A stretch of 64,000 nt of DNA from Blastobasis lacticolella (GCA_905147135.1 LR990041.1:15313907-15377906), one strand, 5' to 3'. Positions 46,072 to 56,580 are shown, counted from the first letter of the stretch. Notes: generated by a model not told the origin, from the sequence alone. Numbers and translations are program-made.

Positions 46072-46890
46072 TTAACATTTCTTAACAAAATGATACAGTG
46101 CATTGTAAAAAAATACGTAATTTTCAGGCTGGCTAATAAAATTTTCGTCGATCTGTCTCATTTTCATTTGAGCTTTCGCCACAGACACAACTTTGTTTTT
46201 CTGAAAGTCACTAATACACATGTCTAACACACAGAACACACTGGACTTAGCACCATCATTACATTGGACCACTATTGGGCTGCTAGGAACATCTTGATCA
46301 GTTTTAATCTTATCACTTACTTCATTAACAATACCAATAAATTTAATAAATTGATTCAGACAATGGGATATGTTATCCAAAGGCCACTTGGTGTAGAGAA
46401 GATGCACAACTTCCTTCACTTTATCGTCTTGCTTCAACTCCAGCGTTGTCTTGGTGCAGCAATCCGTTATCAAAATTTTAACAGCTTTAATCCTAATTTC
46501 CTTGCACTCGACTTCTGCATCAGTCTTCCAGTACGGATAGTCATTTTCGCCGTTAGCTGCCAGTACGACTATCACGTGGCAATTCTTCTCCAAAATCATG
46601 TTCCAAAATTCGTACAATCTATCACTAGTCGGGTGAATCATACACAAAAATTTAGCGATATCTTTGCTCGTTATTGCCTTTCCAAAGCCACATAAAATGC
46701 CCAGAGATTTCACACCGCAAAAGACTTTCTTAGTTTTTTGACTCTTGAGATCTTCAGGGCTTAAATTCTTGGTTATCTGATTGTATTCTTGCAAAATTCT
46801 GGAAACAGCACTTGGATTTTCCATGAAACTGATGAAGTTCTTGGTGTCTAGTTGGATCAGATTTTGGTTTTCTGGATGCAGTTTTTTCAT
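46072..46890 (-). CDS. bracovirus PTP-like protein, intact, catalytically dead (PTP-f)
   Basis: 272 codons. The INASYV region is not recognisable. Landmarks: L-Y-E-F-W-N-M-I-L-E, V-I-V-V-L-A, Y-P-Y-W-K, V-V-H-L-L-Y-T-K-W-P-L (WPD to WPL), and P-loop V-V-Q-C-N-D-G-A-K-S-S with His to Gln and Arg to Ser. C-terminal helix region V-F-C-V-L-D-M-C-I-S is conserved with the other PTPs. Pseudophosphatase by sequence. Confidence 0.87.
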   Translation of the reverse strand: MKKLHPENQNLIQLDTKNFISFMENPSAVSRILQEYNQITKNLSPEDLKSQKTKKVFCGVKSLGILCGFGKAITSKDIAKFLCMIHPTSDRLYEFWNMILEKNCHVIVVLAANGENDYPYWKTDAEVECKEIRIKAVKILITDCCTKTTLELKQDDKVKEVVHLLYTKWPLDNISHCLNQFIKFIGIVNEVSDKIKTDQDVPSSPIVVQCNDGAKSSVFCVLDMCISDFQKNKVVSVAKAQMKMRQIDENFISQPENYVFFYNALYHFVKKC

Positions 46891-47877
46891 GATCTTAAAA
46901 ACAAAGTTTGACTAACTGAGTAAAACTTATTTGAATCCTATCTATTTAAATTGAGCAGCCTTTCACACGGACGAGCTATAACAGACTTGCTTGAAAACTC
47001 GTGGAAGCCTTAGGTCTAGCAAGATTGATCGTCGATAATCTGATATTGTGTTTGTACTGTCGCGCTGATGTTTGTTCGAGCAAAAATAGACTTATTGTTA
47101 TTTGGCCTTCAGTTCAAAAGTGAATCAACCTCTTGAAGTAATGAGGCTGCCTTAATACCAAGACAACGCCTACGTACAATTGCTGAAAACTAATCAGTAT
47201 TTAGGCGATTAATGCTTACTAGACTATGAAATGTTTTAGTCCTCTAATCGATCATTTGATATCAAACGAAATCGCCATCATTTTTGTAGGTTAATCTCAA
47301 AAAAGGGCACTGGTGTATCAGTTTTCATTCATGAATTGAATCCAAAATAAGGAAGAAAGTTTGGTAAAACCAAATAAGCATGCCTAAAGCGCTCATGATA
47401 TTAAAATCTATGCTAACGCCATCTTGCACGTTCTGGTAGAAATTGTAAGTCCTCGCTAAACTCTGTTTATTATATTTTTTCTACATATGGCTGCCTGAGA
47501 TGTGAATTTTTTAGATTCGACAGTACAAAACTTATTATTTTATAATGAAACTAATAATTATCGAGTTGTGGTTTTTTAATCAGTTCGTTCCAATTAAATC
47601 GTGGTCCTATTGAAATAAAATTTAAGCGAATTTGTTGTGTTTTTCGAAAGTTATCGAGATTACTAGTACATGTATTTGCAATGTTAGACAGAATTTTCAC
47701 AACATTTTTTCATAAAAATTCATTTTTCTCTAAACTATGGGATTAATCAGCTGTATATTGTTTAGAAAAATTGACATTGATGTTTTTCTCTTATTATTGT
47801 ATGCAATTCGACCCTTTTTAAACACAAATAATTAATTTATTTACTTAGAAACTTTGACGAAACCGAGATTTTGATTT
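46891..47877. other. divergent viral spacer
   Basis: Between PTP-f (minus) and PTP-g (plus). AT-rich; no gene recognised. Confidence 0.4.
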
Positions 47878-47918
47878 TTAGGCGAGAGTAGAGCGCTTTG
47901 CGCTTAAGGCATGCAATA
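47878..47918 (-). repeat. inverted-repeat arm, right
   Basis: TTTTTAGGCGAGAGTAGAGC then GCTTTGCGCTTAAGGCATGCAA, the complement of the arm at 38450-38502. Confidence 0.65.
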
Positions 47919-48116
47919 CTATATTATAACACTTTAGTGAGCTGTGATTCATTGTATTTCAGGACAATATGAAAAATATCAATGTTATCGTGCAATGACG
48001 GTACGTACTATTTACGTAAAGTATGAATAATTAATGTAACTATAAATTGTTTTTAATTAGCAAACAATAGACATTCGATCTCTAACCTCAGTCAGGACAA
48101 GTAACATCCTGTCATC

Positions 48117-48974
48117 ATGGGTGGAACCTCGTCTAGGATAAGTGACAGTGAAGAAGAATACCAATCAGGTGTAAAAGCGATTGAAGAAAATTTGAGTTTG
48201 AAGCATGAACACAGGAAGCTATTGAAGGAAAGTGCCATGTTACCATGCAGCATAGCAGAACTGCCAGAAAATGCTGAAAAAAACAGACATTCGATGTGCT
48301 TCGACTACAACAGAGTGACCCTTCCAGGAAGAGATGGGAGTGACTTTATCAATGCTTCGTGGGTCGACGGCTACAGGGCTCCAGGAAGATTTCTACTTTG
48401 CCAGGCGCCACTTCAAGAGACCGTTCAAGACTGGTGGACTATGATACTCGCTTACAAGATAAGAGTGATTGTGATGCTGACTAGAATCATGGAACAAGAC
48501 CAAGAAGCTTGTTTCCCCTACTGGAGCCAAAAGCGGCGGACATCAGTCAGCTTCGGCGAGTTTTCTGTTGAAACCAAGAAAGTTAAAGCCTTTCGAGATC
48601 ATGTTGTTACTAGTCTCCGTGTGAAAGATGGCAGTGGAGCTTCGTTGGATGTGAAACACTTTGCGTACACCGACTGGCCTTCCCAGGGAGTTCCTCAAGA
48701 TCCTTCAGGCTTCTTTGACTTTCTTCTGAAAGTGAGAGAAACTCAGTCAAAAGCCGAGCTCCATCAAAATGACTTTCTTCCAATGCTGGTACATTCTAGT
48801 GATGGGTTGAATCGAGCCGGTGCTTTCGCGGCTATTGACATTTGCTTGACTCAGTTGAATGAGAGCAAAACAGTAAACCTTATGTCAGAGGTACGAAGTT
48901 TACGCAGACAAAGATGTAACTGTTTATCCCTACCACAACATTACATTTTCTGTCATGATCTATTTTTTGAGTAG
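48117..48974 (+). CDS. bracovirus PTP-like protein with Cys-to-Ser P-loop (PTP-g)
   Basis: 285 codons, unbroken. Starts MGGTSS, which fits the N-myristoylation consensus (Gly2, Ser6), so membrane targeting is possible. PTP landmarks are well kept: S-D-F-I-N-A-S-W-V-D-G-Y, C-Q-A-P-L, W-W-T-M-I, I-V-M-L-T, F-P-Y-W, H-F-A-Y-T-D-W-P-S-Q-G-V-P. The WPD Asp is Ser. The P-loop reads V-H-S-S-D-G-L-N-R-A-G: Arg and Gly kept, catalytic Cys replaced by Ser, the change used in the laboratory to make substrate-trapping PTPs. It should bind but not cleave phosphotyrosine. AATAAA lies near 49003. Confidence 0.92.
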   Translation: MGGTSSRISDSEEEYQSGVKAIEENLSLKHEHRKLLKESAMLPCSIAELPENAEKNRHSMCFDYNRVTLPGRDGSDFINASWVDGYRAPGRFLLCQAPLQETVQDWWTMILAYKIRVIVMLTRIMEQDQEACFPYWSQKRRTSVSFGEFSVETKKVKAFRDHVVTSLRVKDGSGASLDVKHFAYTDWPSQGVPQDPSGFFDFLLKVRETQSKAELHQNDFLPMLVHSSDGLNRAGAFAAIDICLTQLNESKTVNLMSEVRSLRRQRCNCLSLPQHYIFCHDLFFE

Positions 48975-50212
48975 TATTAAAAATATGTATATTTTGTATT
49001 CAATAAAGCTCAAATTATTACTGTAGTCTCTTTTTTATGACCTTAGATATCATATTCCTAAGACCTATATCTACTAATTTGTATGCCAGAATATTAATAC
49101 TGAAATAACTGATAGCAATAAGCTCGCAAAGAGATTAACGAAGGCGTTTACCTAAACGTAATCAGCGAATTTTATGTTGTAGGTTGGAAAATTCGTTGGC
49201 GTCTGTTATTGCTGTCACTTATCGTTAAATGCGTGCGCGTTAAGTCATTTGGTTCTATTTTAGTTCGACCCGGAGACAAGGCAGTGCCTCGCGCCAAGTA
49301 CACGTTCAACCTATTAAACCTTATGCTTTAACAGGATGAAAAATTGGAAGCCTTTTAATGTTTAATTCAGATTGCCTTTAAAATATTTTGATTCTTTGAA
49401 TCTTTTCACAGAAATGTTACATATGTAACACAAAGTTTTACAACTATGGCGCAAAAAGAGCAGCTCTTACCTACCACGTGAGTAAATCGGAGGTTAGTCC
49501 CCAATCAATGAAGAGGAATAATTAGCTGATATAGATTGGATATAACCCAAATACATTGACTGTAAATTATATTGTTCTTTGCAAAGAGAAGGAAAAACCA
49601 GTCAGAGGTAACTACTAACCACAGGAAATTGTGGTTCACGAATAAGTTATCAGTAGCAATCTTACTTTAGCTTTAAAATATATTTATTGTAATTATTAAC
49701 AAGGGTTATTAATATTGTATGATCTCATTAGAAATATGGTATATAACATACCAATTGTTTAAACTATTTTCAATACGGATAAGGCTATGGTTTTCCTGTT
49801 TTTGTTACTCTTATCAAATTTGGATTTCCCATTGCCTACATCATTGTTATAAATTACTGCTTTTGAAGGCAGTCGCGAATAAAATTGAATTATCTATCAA
49901 GTCCTCTAGAAACTTCTATGGTTTTTCTCATGAATAAGTCATACTTTCATGTGTTGCTGGCCAAGAACGATTTGTTCAAAATTTTGATTCTGTTCTTAAA
50001 AAGCTATATACTTTACATATTATCCGTATGATATTCACTCTTTGCACATTAACAGTAATCAATTCGTTCACTAAGTAAATTCAGTTTCCTCAGACTTCTA
50101 TGGTCAATTGAAACGTCACATCATTATAGTCATCAATTTGTTATGACGTCATCGATTTGGCTGTTGATTTTTTGCCAAGTCAACTAACTTTCTATAATAT
50201 GTTACTCAATTT
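48975..50212. other. right flank of the viral block, non-coding
   Basis: AT-rich, no gene recognised. The last 30 bases before 50212 include the possible integration-motif arm. Confidence 0.45.
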
Positions 50213-52035
50213 AGGCGACTTAATCGACAGATCTCCAAGTCTCTGACTCGCGACATACGCCGCTTCAATACTACCAATATTGAGGCGGCGATCGAGCGGA
50301 ACAAAGGCTCTAAAGTCTTTGCGAGAGATCTGTCGATTGGACAGAGCCAGTTGACGAGACTGAAAACGATGACGGCAGAGTTGTTTCGACCAAGTCCGAG
50401 GTTTTGAGGGAAGTCGAGAGGTTCTATGGACAGTTATACACGACAACACGGGCACCTGTTACCAGTATGGCAAAAGACCCCAGAGCCAAGTTGACCCGAC
50501 ATTACACCGAAGATATCCCGGACATCAGCCTGTACGAGATTAGTATGGCTCTCAAACAGCTTAAGAACAACAAGGCGCCGGGTGATGATGGAATTACGGC
50601 TGAGCTTCTGAAAGCTGGTGGCAAACCTGTGCTTAAGACCCTTCAGAAGCTGTTCAATTCCGTCATCCTCGCGGGCAAAACGCCGGAAGCATGGCACAGA
50701 AGCATAGTGATATTGTTCTTCAAGAAAGGTGATAAGGCTCTCTTGAAGAACTTCAGACCAATATCGCTACTGACCCATGTCTATAAGCTGTTTTCGAGAG
50801 TCATTACGAATCGTCTCGCACGCAGGTTTGATGACTTCCAGCCTCCCGAACAAGCCGGATTCCGAAAAGGTTTTAGTACCATAGACCACATACATACGCT
50901 GCGGCAGGTTGTACAGAAGACCGAAGAGTATAACCGGCCATTATGCTTGGCGTTTGTGGACTATGAGAAAGCCTTCGATTCGATCGAAACTTGGGCGGTG
51001 CTCCAGTCTCTACAGCGGTGCCAAATTGACTATCGATATATCGAAGCATTGAAGTGTTTGTACAAAAACGCCACTATGTCAGTTCGTCTCCAGGACAAGA
51101 CCACAGAACCTATTCAGCTGCAGCGAGGTGTTAGACAAGGTGATGTCATATCTCCGAAGTTGTTTACCGCTGCACTGGAGGATATCTTTAGGCTTCTGGA
51201 CTGGGACGGACTTGGCATCAATATTAACGGCGAGTACCTCACGCACCTCAGATTTGCTGACGATATCGTAGTCATGGCTGAAACCCTGGAAGACTTGGGC
51301 AAAATGCTCGATGACCTCTGTAGTGCCTCTCAACAAGTAGGTCTTAAAATGAACATGGACAAGACGAAAATTATGTCGAATGTCCATGTTGTGCCTACTC
51401 CAGTGACAGTTGGAGGCACTCCACTTGAAGTTGTTGACGACTATACATACCTAGGACAAATAGTCCGGCTAGGTAGGTCCAATTTCGAGAAAGAGGTCAA
51501 TCGACGAATCCAACTCGGTTGGGCAGCGTTCGGGAAGCTACGCCACATATTTTCGTCCCAATTACCGCAGTGTCTCAAGACGAAGGTCTTTGACCAATGT
51601 GTGTTGCCAGTGATGACTTACGGAGCTGAAACGTGGCCACTCACTATGGGCCTTATAAGAAAGCTCACTGTTACCCAAAGGGCAATGGAAAGAGCTATGC
51701 TCGGAGTTTCTTTGCGCGATCGAGTCAGAAATGAGGAGATCCGCAAGCGAACCAAGGTCACCGACATAGCTCTAAGGATTGCCAGACTGAAGTGGCAGTG
51801 GGCAGGGCACATAGCTCGAAGAACAGATGGCCGATGGGGCAGTAAAGTTCTCGAGTGGCGACCACGTACTGGTAGACGCAGCGTGGGTAGGCCTCCTACA
51901 AGGTGGACCGACGACCTGGTAAGGATCGCAGGTACCAGCTGGATGCGGAAAGCACAGGACCGGTCTTTGTGGAGATCTCTGGGGGAGGCCTTTGCCCAAG
52001 CAGTGGGCGTCTTCTGGCTGATATGATGATGAATT
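50213..52035 (+). mobile_element. RTE-type LINE, right half (reverse transcriptase)
   Basis: Similarity starts at R-R-L-N-R-Q-I-S-K-S-L-T-R-D in one frame (50213-50370). A one-base shift then leads into a 540-codon frame (50404-52026) with N-N-K-A-P-G-D-D-G, F-V-D-Y-E-K-A-F-D-S-I, Q-R-G-V-R-Q-G-D-V-I-S-P, L-R-F-A-D-D-I-V-V-M and the C-terminal G-H-I-A-R-R..G-R-P-P-T-R-W-T-D-D block. It ends in the short GATGATGA tail typical of RTE. This half is nearly undamaged. Its missing 5' part is at 27118-27777. Confidence 0.9.
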
Positions 52036-52036
52036 A

Positions 52037-53529
52037 ACGTCACATGTAGCCATCAACACCAATGAAAAAAAGTGTTTATAGTTATAATACATCGAACCAG
52101 AATCAGCAGGTTGAATCAGTCTTATGTGCTTTTCATCTATACTACCGATGCAGTGTGGAAAGTTGGCATGTTTTTCGAAACCATCTGCTATTTTCATCCA
52201 GTCATTTGCAGTAGCCGGAAGTGATAAACATGTTTGCAACTTATCCCAAATCACAGCACACAGTTCTTTTATTATTGTGCTTAATGTTGTTTGTCCAAGA
52301 CGAAAGTTATAATGCAATTCCCTCATCGTACATCCACTTGCGAGGTACCTGTAATTAGCAAAAAGTAATAAGTAATATCATTTTATTTCCAGGGTTGTGT
52401 TGCAAAAAAGATGGAAAAGCATCAGATCATGCTATGCGCGGGAAGTCAAACGCCAAAAAATGTAAAGTCTGGTTCTGGAGCCACTAACCGCAAAAGCGAA
52501 CACATCTATTTTAAGCAGTTACAGTTTCTACACAAAGTAGTACCTAGCTATCAGAGAAGAAGGTGTAGAAGCAGAAAATTCGTAGAGCACTGAAGTAGGC
52601 GAGCGACCTAAACAAAAAGTTACAAACAAACGTAAACTAACAGTAGACGGTGATCCCTTTGTTCAAGCATTAAATAATTCAATTGAGCAAAGACGCCGTG
52701 AGACAACAGAGCAGAGACTACGCGAGACAGCTGAGGTTGACGAAGATCGGCTATTTCTGCTCTCATTGTTGAGCATATTAAAAAATCTACCTCCTCAAGT
52801 TAAAATGGCTACCAAAATAAAGATGCTAACTTTGTTGAACGACGTGTCAGGTTTTTTCTGGTAACAGGACGTTTGATTATCCTGATCGGTCATTTCGGAA
52901 TTCTTCAGAAATTAATCCAGGTGGCAGGATGGTGAGTCATGAGACCTATCATCCTGGTTATTCGACGCAACGGCAAGTGATTGCTTCTGAATATCCCGGA
53001 CCGAGTTATATTACAAATACGAATTATCAGAATGAACCTATTACAAGTAGTCCTAATTCTCCATATAATTCAATGAATACAATGACATATGCAAGTTTAT
53101 CAAGCGACACACATGATTTACAGGACTCAGAACCACTTATGGATATATATAGCACTTAAACGTTCATGGCTTGTTTGTTTGTCTACATTTTTTAATAAAA
53201 CTTACTTTAAAACTGTTCATAGTTTGTTTTAACTTACCTGAATGTTACAAACAACTTTTCCTCAGGACTGATTGATTTTCTTAATATTGTGTCTTGCTTC
53301 AACAAATCATTTTCACACAAAGTCAGTAACTCATCAATGGACCTCACGGACATCCTCACATAGCTAAAAAACTTATCCGGATATCTTCTTAGATCGTCGT
53401 ATATGTTGACGAATTGTCCTTTCCTACAGCGATCGGCTAAATTAGGATGAACCCACCACTGTTTCTTTTTCTCTTGAACTCTCTTTTCCTACGTACATAC
53501 AGCCGTAGTGCTGTCTCTTCAAGGTCCAT
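52037..53529 (-). mobile_element. PIF/Harbinger transposon, decayed (transposase plus MADF-BESS protein)
   Basis: Transposase on the minus strand: exon 1 53238-53529 (start M-D-L-E-E-T; W-W-V-H-P, M-S-V-R-S-I-D-E-L-L; a one-base shift near 53475), donor GTAAGT, then exon 2 from 52348 down to about 52037, with I-G-S-I-D-E-K-H-I-R and Y-Y-N-Y-K-H-F-F-S-L-V-L-M-A-T-C-D of the DDE nuclease. It is cut off at the 3' end of the RTE-type LINE. On the plus strand, inside the transposase intron, lies the partner DNA-binding protein. Confidence 0.8.
52393..53159 (+). pseudogene. MADF-BESS protein of the Harbinger element, frameshifted
   Basis: A MADF-like end (K-R-W-K-S-I-R-S-C-Y-A-R-E-V-K-R-Q-K) is broken by a lost base in an A run near 52459; V-K-S-G-S-G-A-T continues in another frame to 52593. 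Further on, D-R-L-F-L-L-S-L-L-S-I-L-K-N-L-P (about 52743-52845) is a BESS motif, and a third frame runs 52929-53159. Harbinger elements carry a transposase and such a Myb/MADF partner. Confidence 0.7.
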
Positions 53530-53724
53530 TTTGATACTGTCTCAGTGTGGAGTGGCGACTCTGTTGTCTGTATGGTGTCTAGTTTGGTAGCTTACGGACA
53601 CCTGGTGAAATATAGCCCTAAGTCACACCCCATTTGTTAACACTGCAAGTAACTTAATAGCATCCTATGGTTTATGAAGTGAACTATACCCACAGCGCTG
53701 TAAAACTTCTTTTATGTAAACTAT

Positions 53725-53860
53725 CCAGGCATTTGACCGCCATCTCACCTAAGGCGTCACCGTAAGTGACGATGCGGCCAAAGATGGAGCATGCCTGTCT
53801 AGGAACAGCCTATCCACACTAGCCTTGAAGGCATCCAGATTATAGATGATCTTCCAAACT
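53725..53860 (-). mobile_element. CR1-like LINE 3' end
   Basis: Complement of the ORF end and 3' tail of the LINE at 11829-12650 ([37 protein letters not shown]). Confidence 0.75.
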
Positions 53861-53949
53861 ACTTACCTACACCAGAAAATAATGGATCAATCAACGAAAT
53901 ATTTACAAAACAGTAAGAAGTTGCCGTGTACTCCAAAGTGTGCCCACTA

Positions 53950-54052
53950 GGGTTTTCATACGGTGCCCACAGGCATACCCGGGTATTTAAGGAATTTCGT
54001 ACCCGGGTACAATCTGAGTACCAAACCCGGGTACCCGGGTATTTAAAAAAAA
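53950..54052 (+). repeat. ACCCGGGTACCCGGGTATTT inverted-repeat arm, left
   Basis: Three CCCGGGTA copies ending ACCCGGGTACCCGGGTATTT before an A run. The complement ACCCGGGTACCCGGATATTT is at 57100-57125. Probably the ends of one DNA transposon about 3.1 kb long whose interior has since been filled by LINE and SINE insertions. Confidence 0.6.
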
Positions 54053-54274
54053 ATCGTTGATTCGTTAATGTAACGCCTTCAAGAGTTTAAATAGCGGATA
54101 TCTTCTCCGATAAGTCATACGGCAACTAAGAAAAAACATATTATAAGTCAGGATAAGTTCACGTGTACTTTATTTTTTGATAATTGTTTTCTTTTCTTAT
54201 AAACCTTTGGTTTTTAAATTAAAATTAAATAAAGAAGAACATTATCATGTCGATAGACGGCGGTAACTACTTTC

Positions 54275-54335
54275 CATCATGTGGCCCGCTTACCCGTTTG
54301 TTTGCCTTGTAACATAAAAAATAAAAAGGTTTTAA
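54275..54335 (+). mobile_element. LINE 3'-end fragment (GCCCGCTTACCCGTTTG type)
   Basis: GGCGGTAACTAC..TGGCCCGCTTACCCGTTTGT then TAACATAAAAAATAAAAA; relative of the repeat ending at 16210. Confidence 0.5.
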
Positions 54336-54789
54336 TATCGGTGAAACCGCAAGAACACGATAGAAGTGGCATCTTCGCCATTAGTACGGAAACTGATGCC
54401 GCCGTTCCCGACCCCACTATTTTTACCACTACTCATGCAACTTAATGTGCACAGGCTTACGCACGCACACGCAAAGTCAAACGGAGCGCTGTGATTAGTC
54501 AATCGCTCACTACCACATACACACATTGCGTTGCGTGTGTGCTGTAAATCCTCTCTGAATTTACATTTACGCTAGGGATTGACAAAATCTAATTCTTGTC
54601 GATATTAATATTTCGATAAAATTCTAACTATTATTATGGTGTTTATTATTTAATAATAATGAATTGAAAATGTTATTATATTGAGGGGGGTAAGGCGGGG
54701 TTCAAGTCGTAGAGAGGATAGAGAGAGTAGGGGTACGGTAGATTTACCGTAGGGGTATGGCAGGAATATGTCAGGAGTACGATAGTGTG

Positions 54790-55035
54790 TGACGTCCTGA
54801 GTAGTTCAGTGGTTAACATGCGCATACAAGAGGTTGCGGGTTCGTTTCCCGGCTGGGCAAAAATTTAAATGATGAATTTTAATTTCTGTAACGGGTTTGA
54901 GTGTTCTATGTTTAATAAGTATGTATTTAAAAAAAAGGGTATAAGTACTATATCAATTATCTAGCACCCATAATACAAGCTTTGCTCAGTTTAGGGCTAG
55001 ATGGCGCTGTGTGAATTTGTCTACGATTTGGTATT
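54790..55035 (+). mobile_element. SINE-1 copy
   Basis: Head GACGTCCTGAGTAGTTCAGT with a B box GGTTCGTTTCC, complete body and the CTAGATGGCGCTGTGTGAAT tail block. Confidence 0.8.
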
Positions 55036-55800
55036 TATTTTATTTTAGTGTAAAGGTAACTGCATCATACCTCTACCACACCTGTACCCCACCCGTGCCC
55101 CTGCTGTGCCCCTACTAAAAACTAATATCAAAATCGGTCCGCATATGACGAAAATTTCAAGGAACACACGTACCTACAATAAAAGAACATTCGATCGAAA
55201 TAAGAATCTTCTCCTTTTTTGATGTCAATTCTACTATACTACAAATATATTATATCGATAAACAAAATAATTTATCGATAAGGTCGGTTCATGCACAGCA
55301 CTAGATTGGGCGGAAGGTGTCCTTGAGCGCGGGTGAATATTTTTCGTAAAATATTGATAAATACAAGGTTTTTAGACTTAACGATGAAATGAAATCACTC
55401 CTTTTGTTTTAGAAGTCTGTTAGCTTCTTGCTCGCAATTAACTATTGCGCAAGATGGCATATTTTTAACATTTTAGGCACAGTTTTTTCGATGCGCACTC
55501 CGTTGAATTCCGCAAGAGACTGTCGGCGCGTTCGCGCCTTTTGAAGGAAATTAGCCCATTTGCGCATAGTTGTGGCGTGCCTGCACCGCCTACTTAGCTT
55601 TTCTAACTACTTATTTTTCTATGGGTGAAACTACCGATATTGGAAAGATAATGAAATGCCATTTATGTTTGAATATTATTTCGGTCATGTGGCCTCCGCG
55701 ACAGGCGCGTAAATGGCCCAATGTGGACGTCCAATTTTCACACATTTCGCTAATAACTCACCGAAAGTTGTTTTTTATATTTTATAGAAAATAGTCAGGT
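55036..55800. other. unassigned
   Basis: AT-rich spacer. A stretch near 55680-55745 (GGCCTCCGCGACAGGCGCGT) resembles 8440-8470 and is probably dispersed repeat DNA. Confidence 0.35.
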
Positions 55801-55802
55801 AT

Positions 55803-56580
55803 TTTACTGCTATCTCACCTGATGTTAAGTGCAGATGCAGACTACTATGGCGCATACATGTCTATTAATTACCTATTCACACTTGTCTTAAAGCGACCCA
55901 AGTTAAAGCTCAGGGTAAACATGTGCAGGCAGCGAGTTCCAGTCCCTTGCCATTCGCAACAGAAAAGAGTTAGAAAAACGCTGAGTGGAATTGGTGAAAT
56001 GTCGACAATATAGGGATGATACGCTGACATACACCTGAAGCCCAAAGATGGAATGGGCTGGTGGAACTAACTCGTGTAATTCTGTCGAACATTCCTTAAA
56101 GTGTAGTCTGTAGAAAACTGCCAGAGATGCCACTTAACGGCGGTGATCCATATCTTATACATTTTCTAGCACTAACGGGGGATTTTGTTTAACAGTTTCT
56201 TGGCGCGTCTCTGAACCGAGTCCAGAGCAGCCAGATAGACCTTGGCAGATTCGTCCCATAGGTGACAACAGTATTCCATGCAAGGTCGAATTTGGGCTTT
56301 ATATAGTGGAAACCTCTGCTTAGATGAGAAATACCGCCTTGCTCTAGAGAGGATGCCTAGTTTTTTGGCATCAGTTTTAGCTATGGACTCGATATACCCA
56401 CCAAAGTTGGGTGACACTTCCATTCCCAGCAGGCGGAGGCTATCATATATTTGTAGGGGCACACCCTGAAAAGTTGGAGTCCGACGGAATGTACTTCGCT
56501 TGGCAGTGAACAAACATGCCTGAGTTTTAGACGCGTTGAATTGCACAAGATTGGCAACTCCCTAATCAGAAACAGTCTGG
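55803..56580 (-). mobile_element. CR1-like LINE fragment (RT C-terminus)
   Basis: Minus-strand frames 56172-56546 (F-N-A-S-K-T-Q-A-C-L-F-T, S-I-A-K-T-D-A-K-K-L-G-I-L) and 55903-56133 (F-Y-R-L-H-F-K-E-C-S) match the C-terminal ORF at 11829-12602, about 70 percent similar by eye. Frameshifts separate them. Confidence 0.8.

Larger units (their letters stand above)
27778..50212. mobile_element. integrated bracovirus segment
   Basis: 22.4 kb of foreign DNA splits an RTE-type LINE. It carries seven PTP loci, an ankyrin protein, a putative exonuclease-like protein and a small multi-exon gene family, with long AT-rich spacers. PTP and ankyrin multigene families with intron-bearing small genes are the hallmark of Cotesia-type bracovirus circles. 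These circles are delivered by braconid wasps and are known to integrate into caterpillar DNA through a host integration motif. The left end (CATATAGAAATTTG near 27787) and the right end read on the opposite strand (CATATTATAGAAAGTTAG near 50200) are imperfect inverted matches, as expected for such motif ends. Boundaries are good to about 10 bp. Species of origin unknown. Confidence 0.88.

Noticed and set aside
49719..49937. Short plus-strand frame near the right end of the viral block
   Set aside because: No domain, AT-rich hydrophobic composition as expected by chance.
27778..50212. A wasp proviral locus rather than an insertion in a moth
   Set aside because: The block splits an RTE-type LINE, and both flanks carry lepidopteran-type SINEs/LINEs, a gustatory receptor and a SID-1-like exon; direct-repeat junctions expected at proviral ends were not seen at the boundaries.
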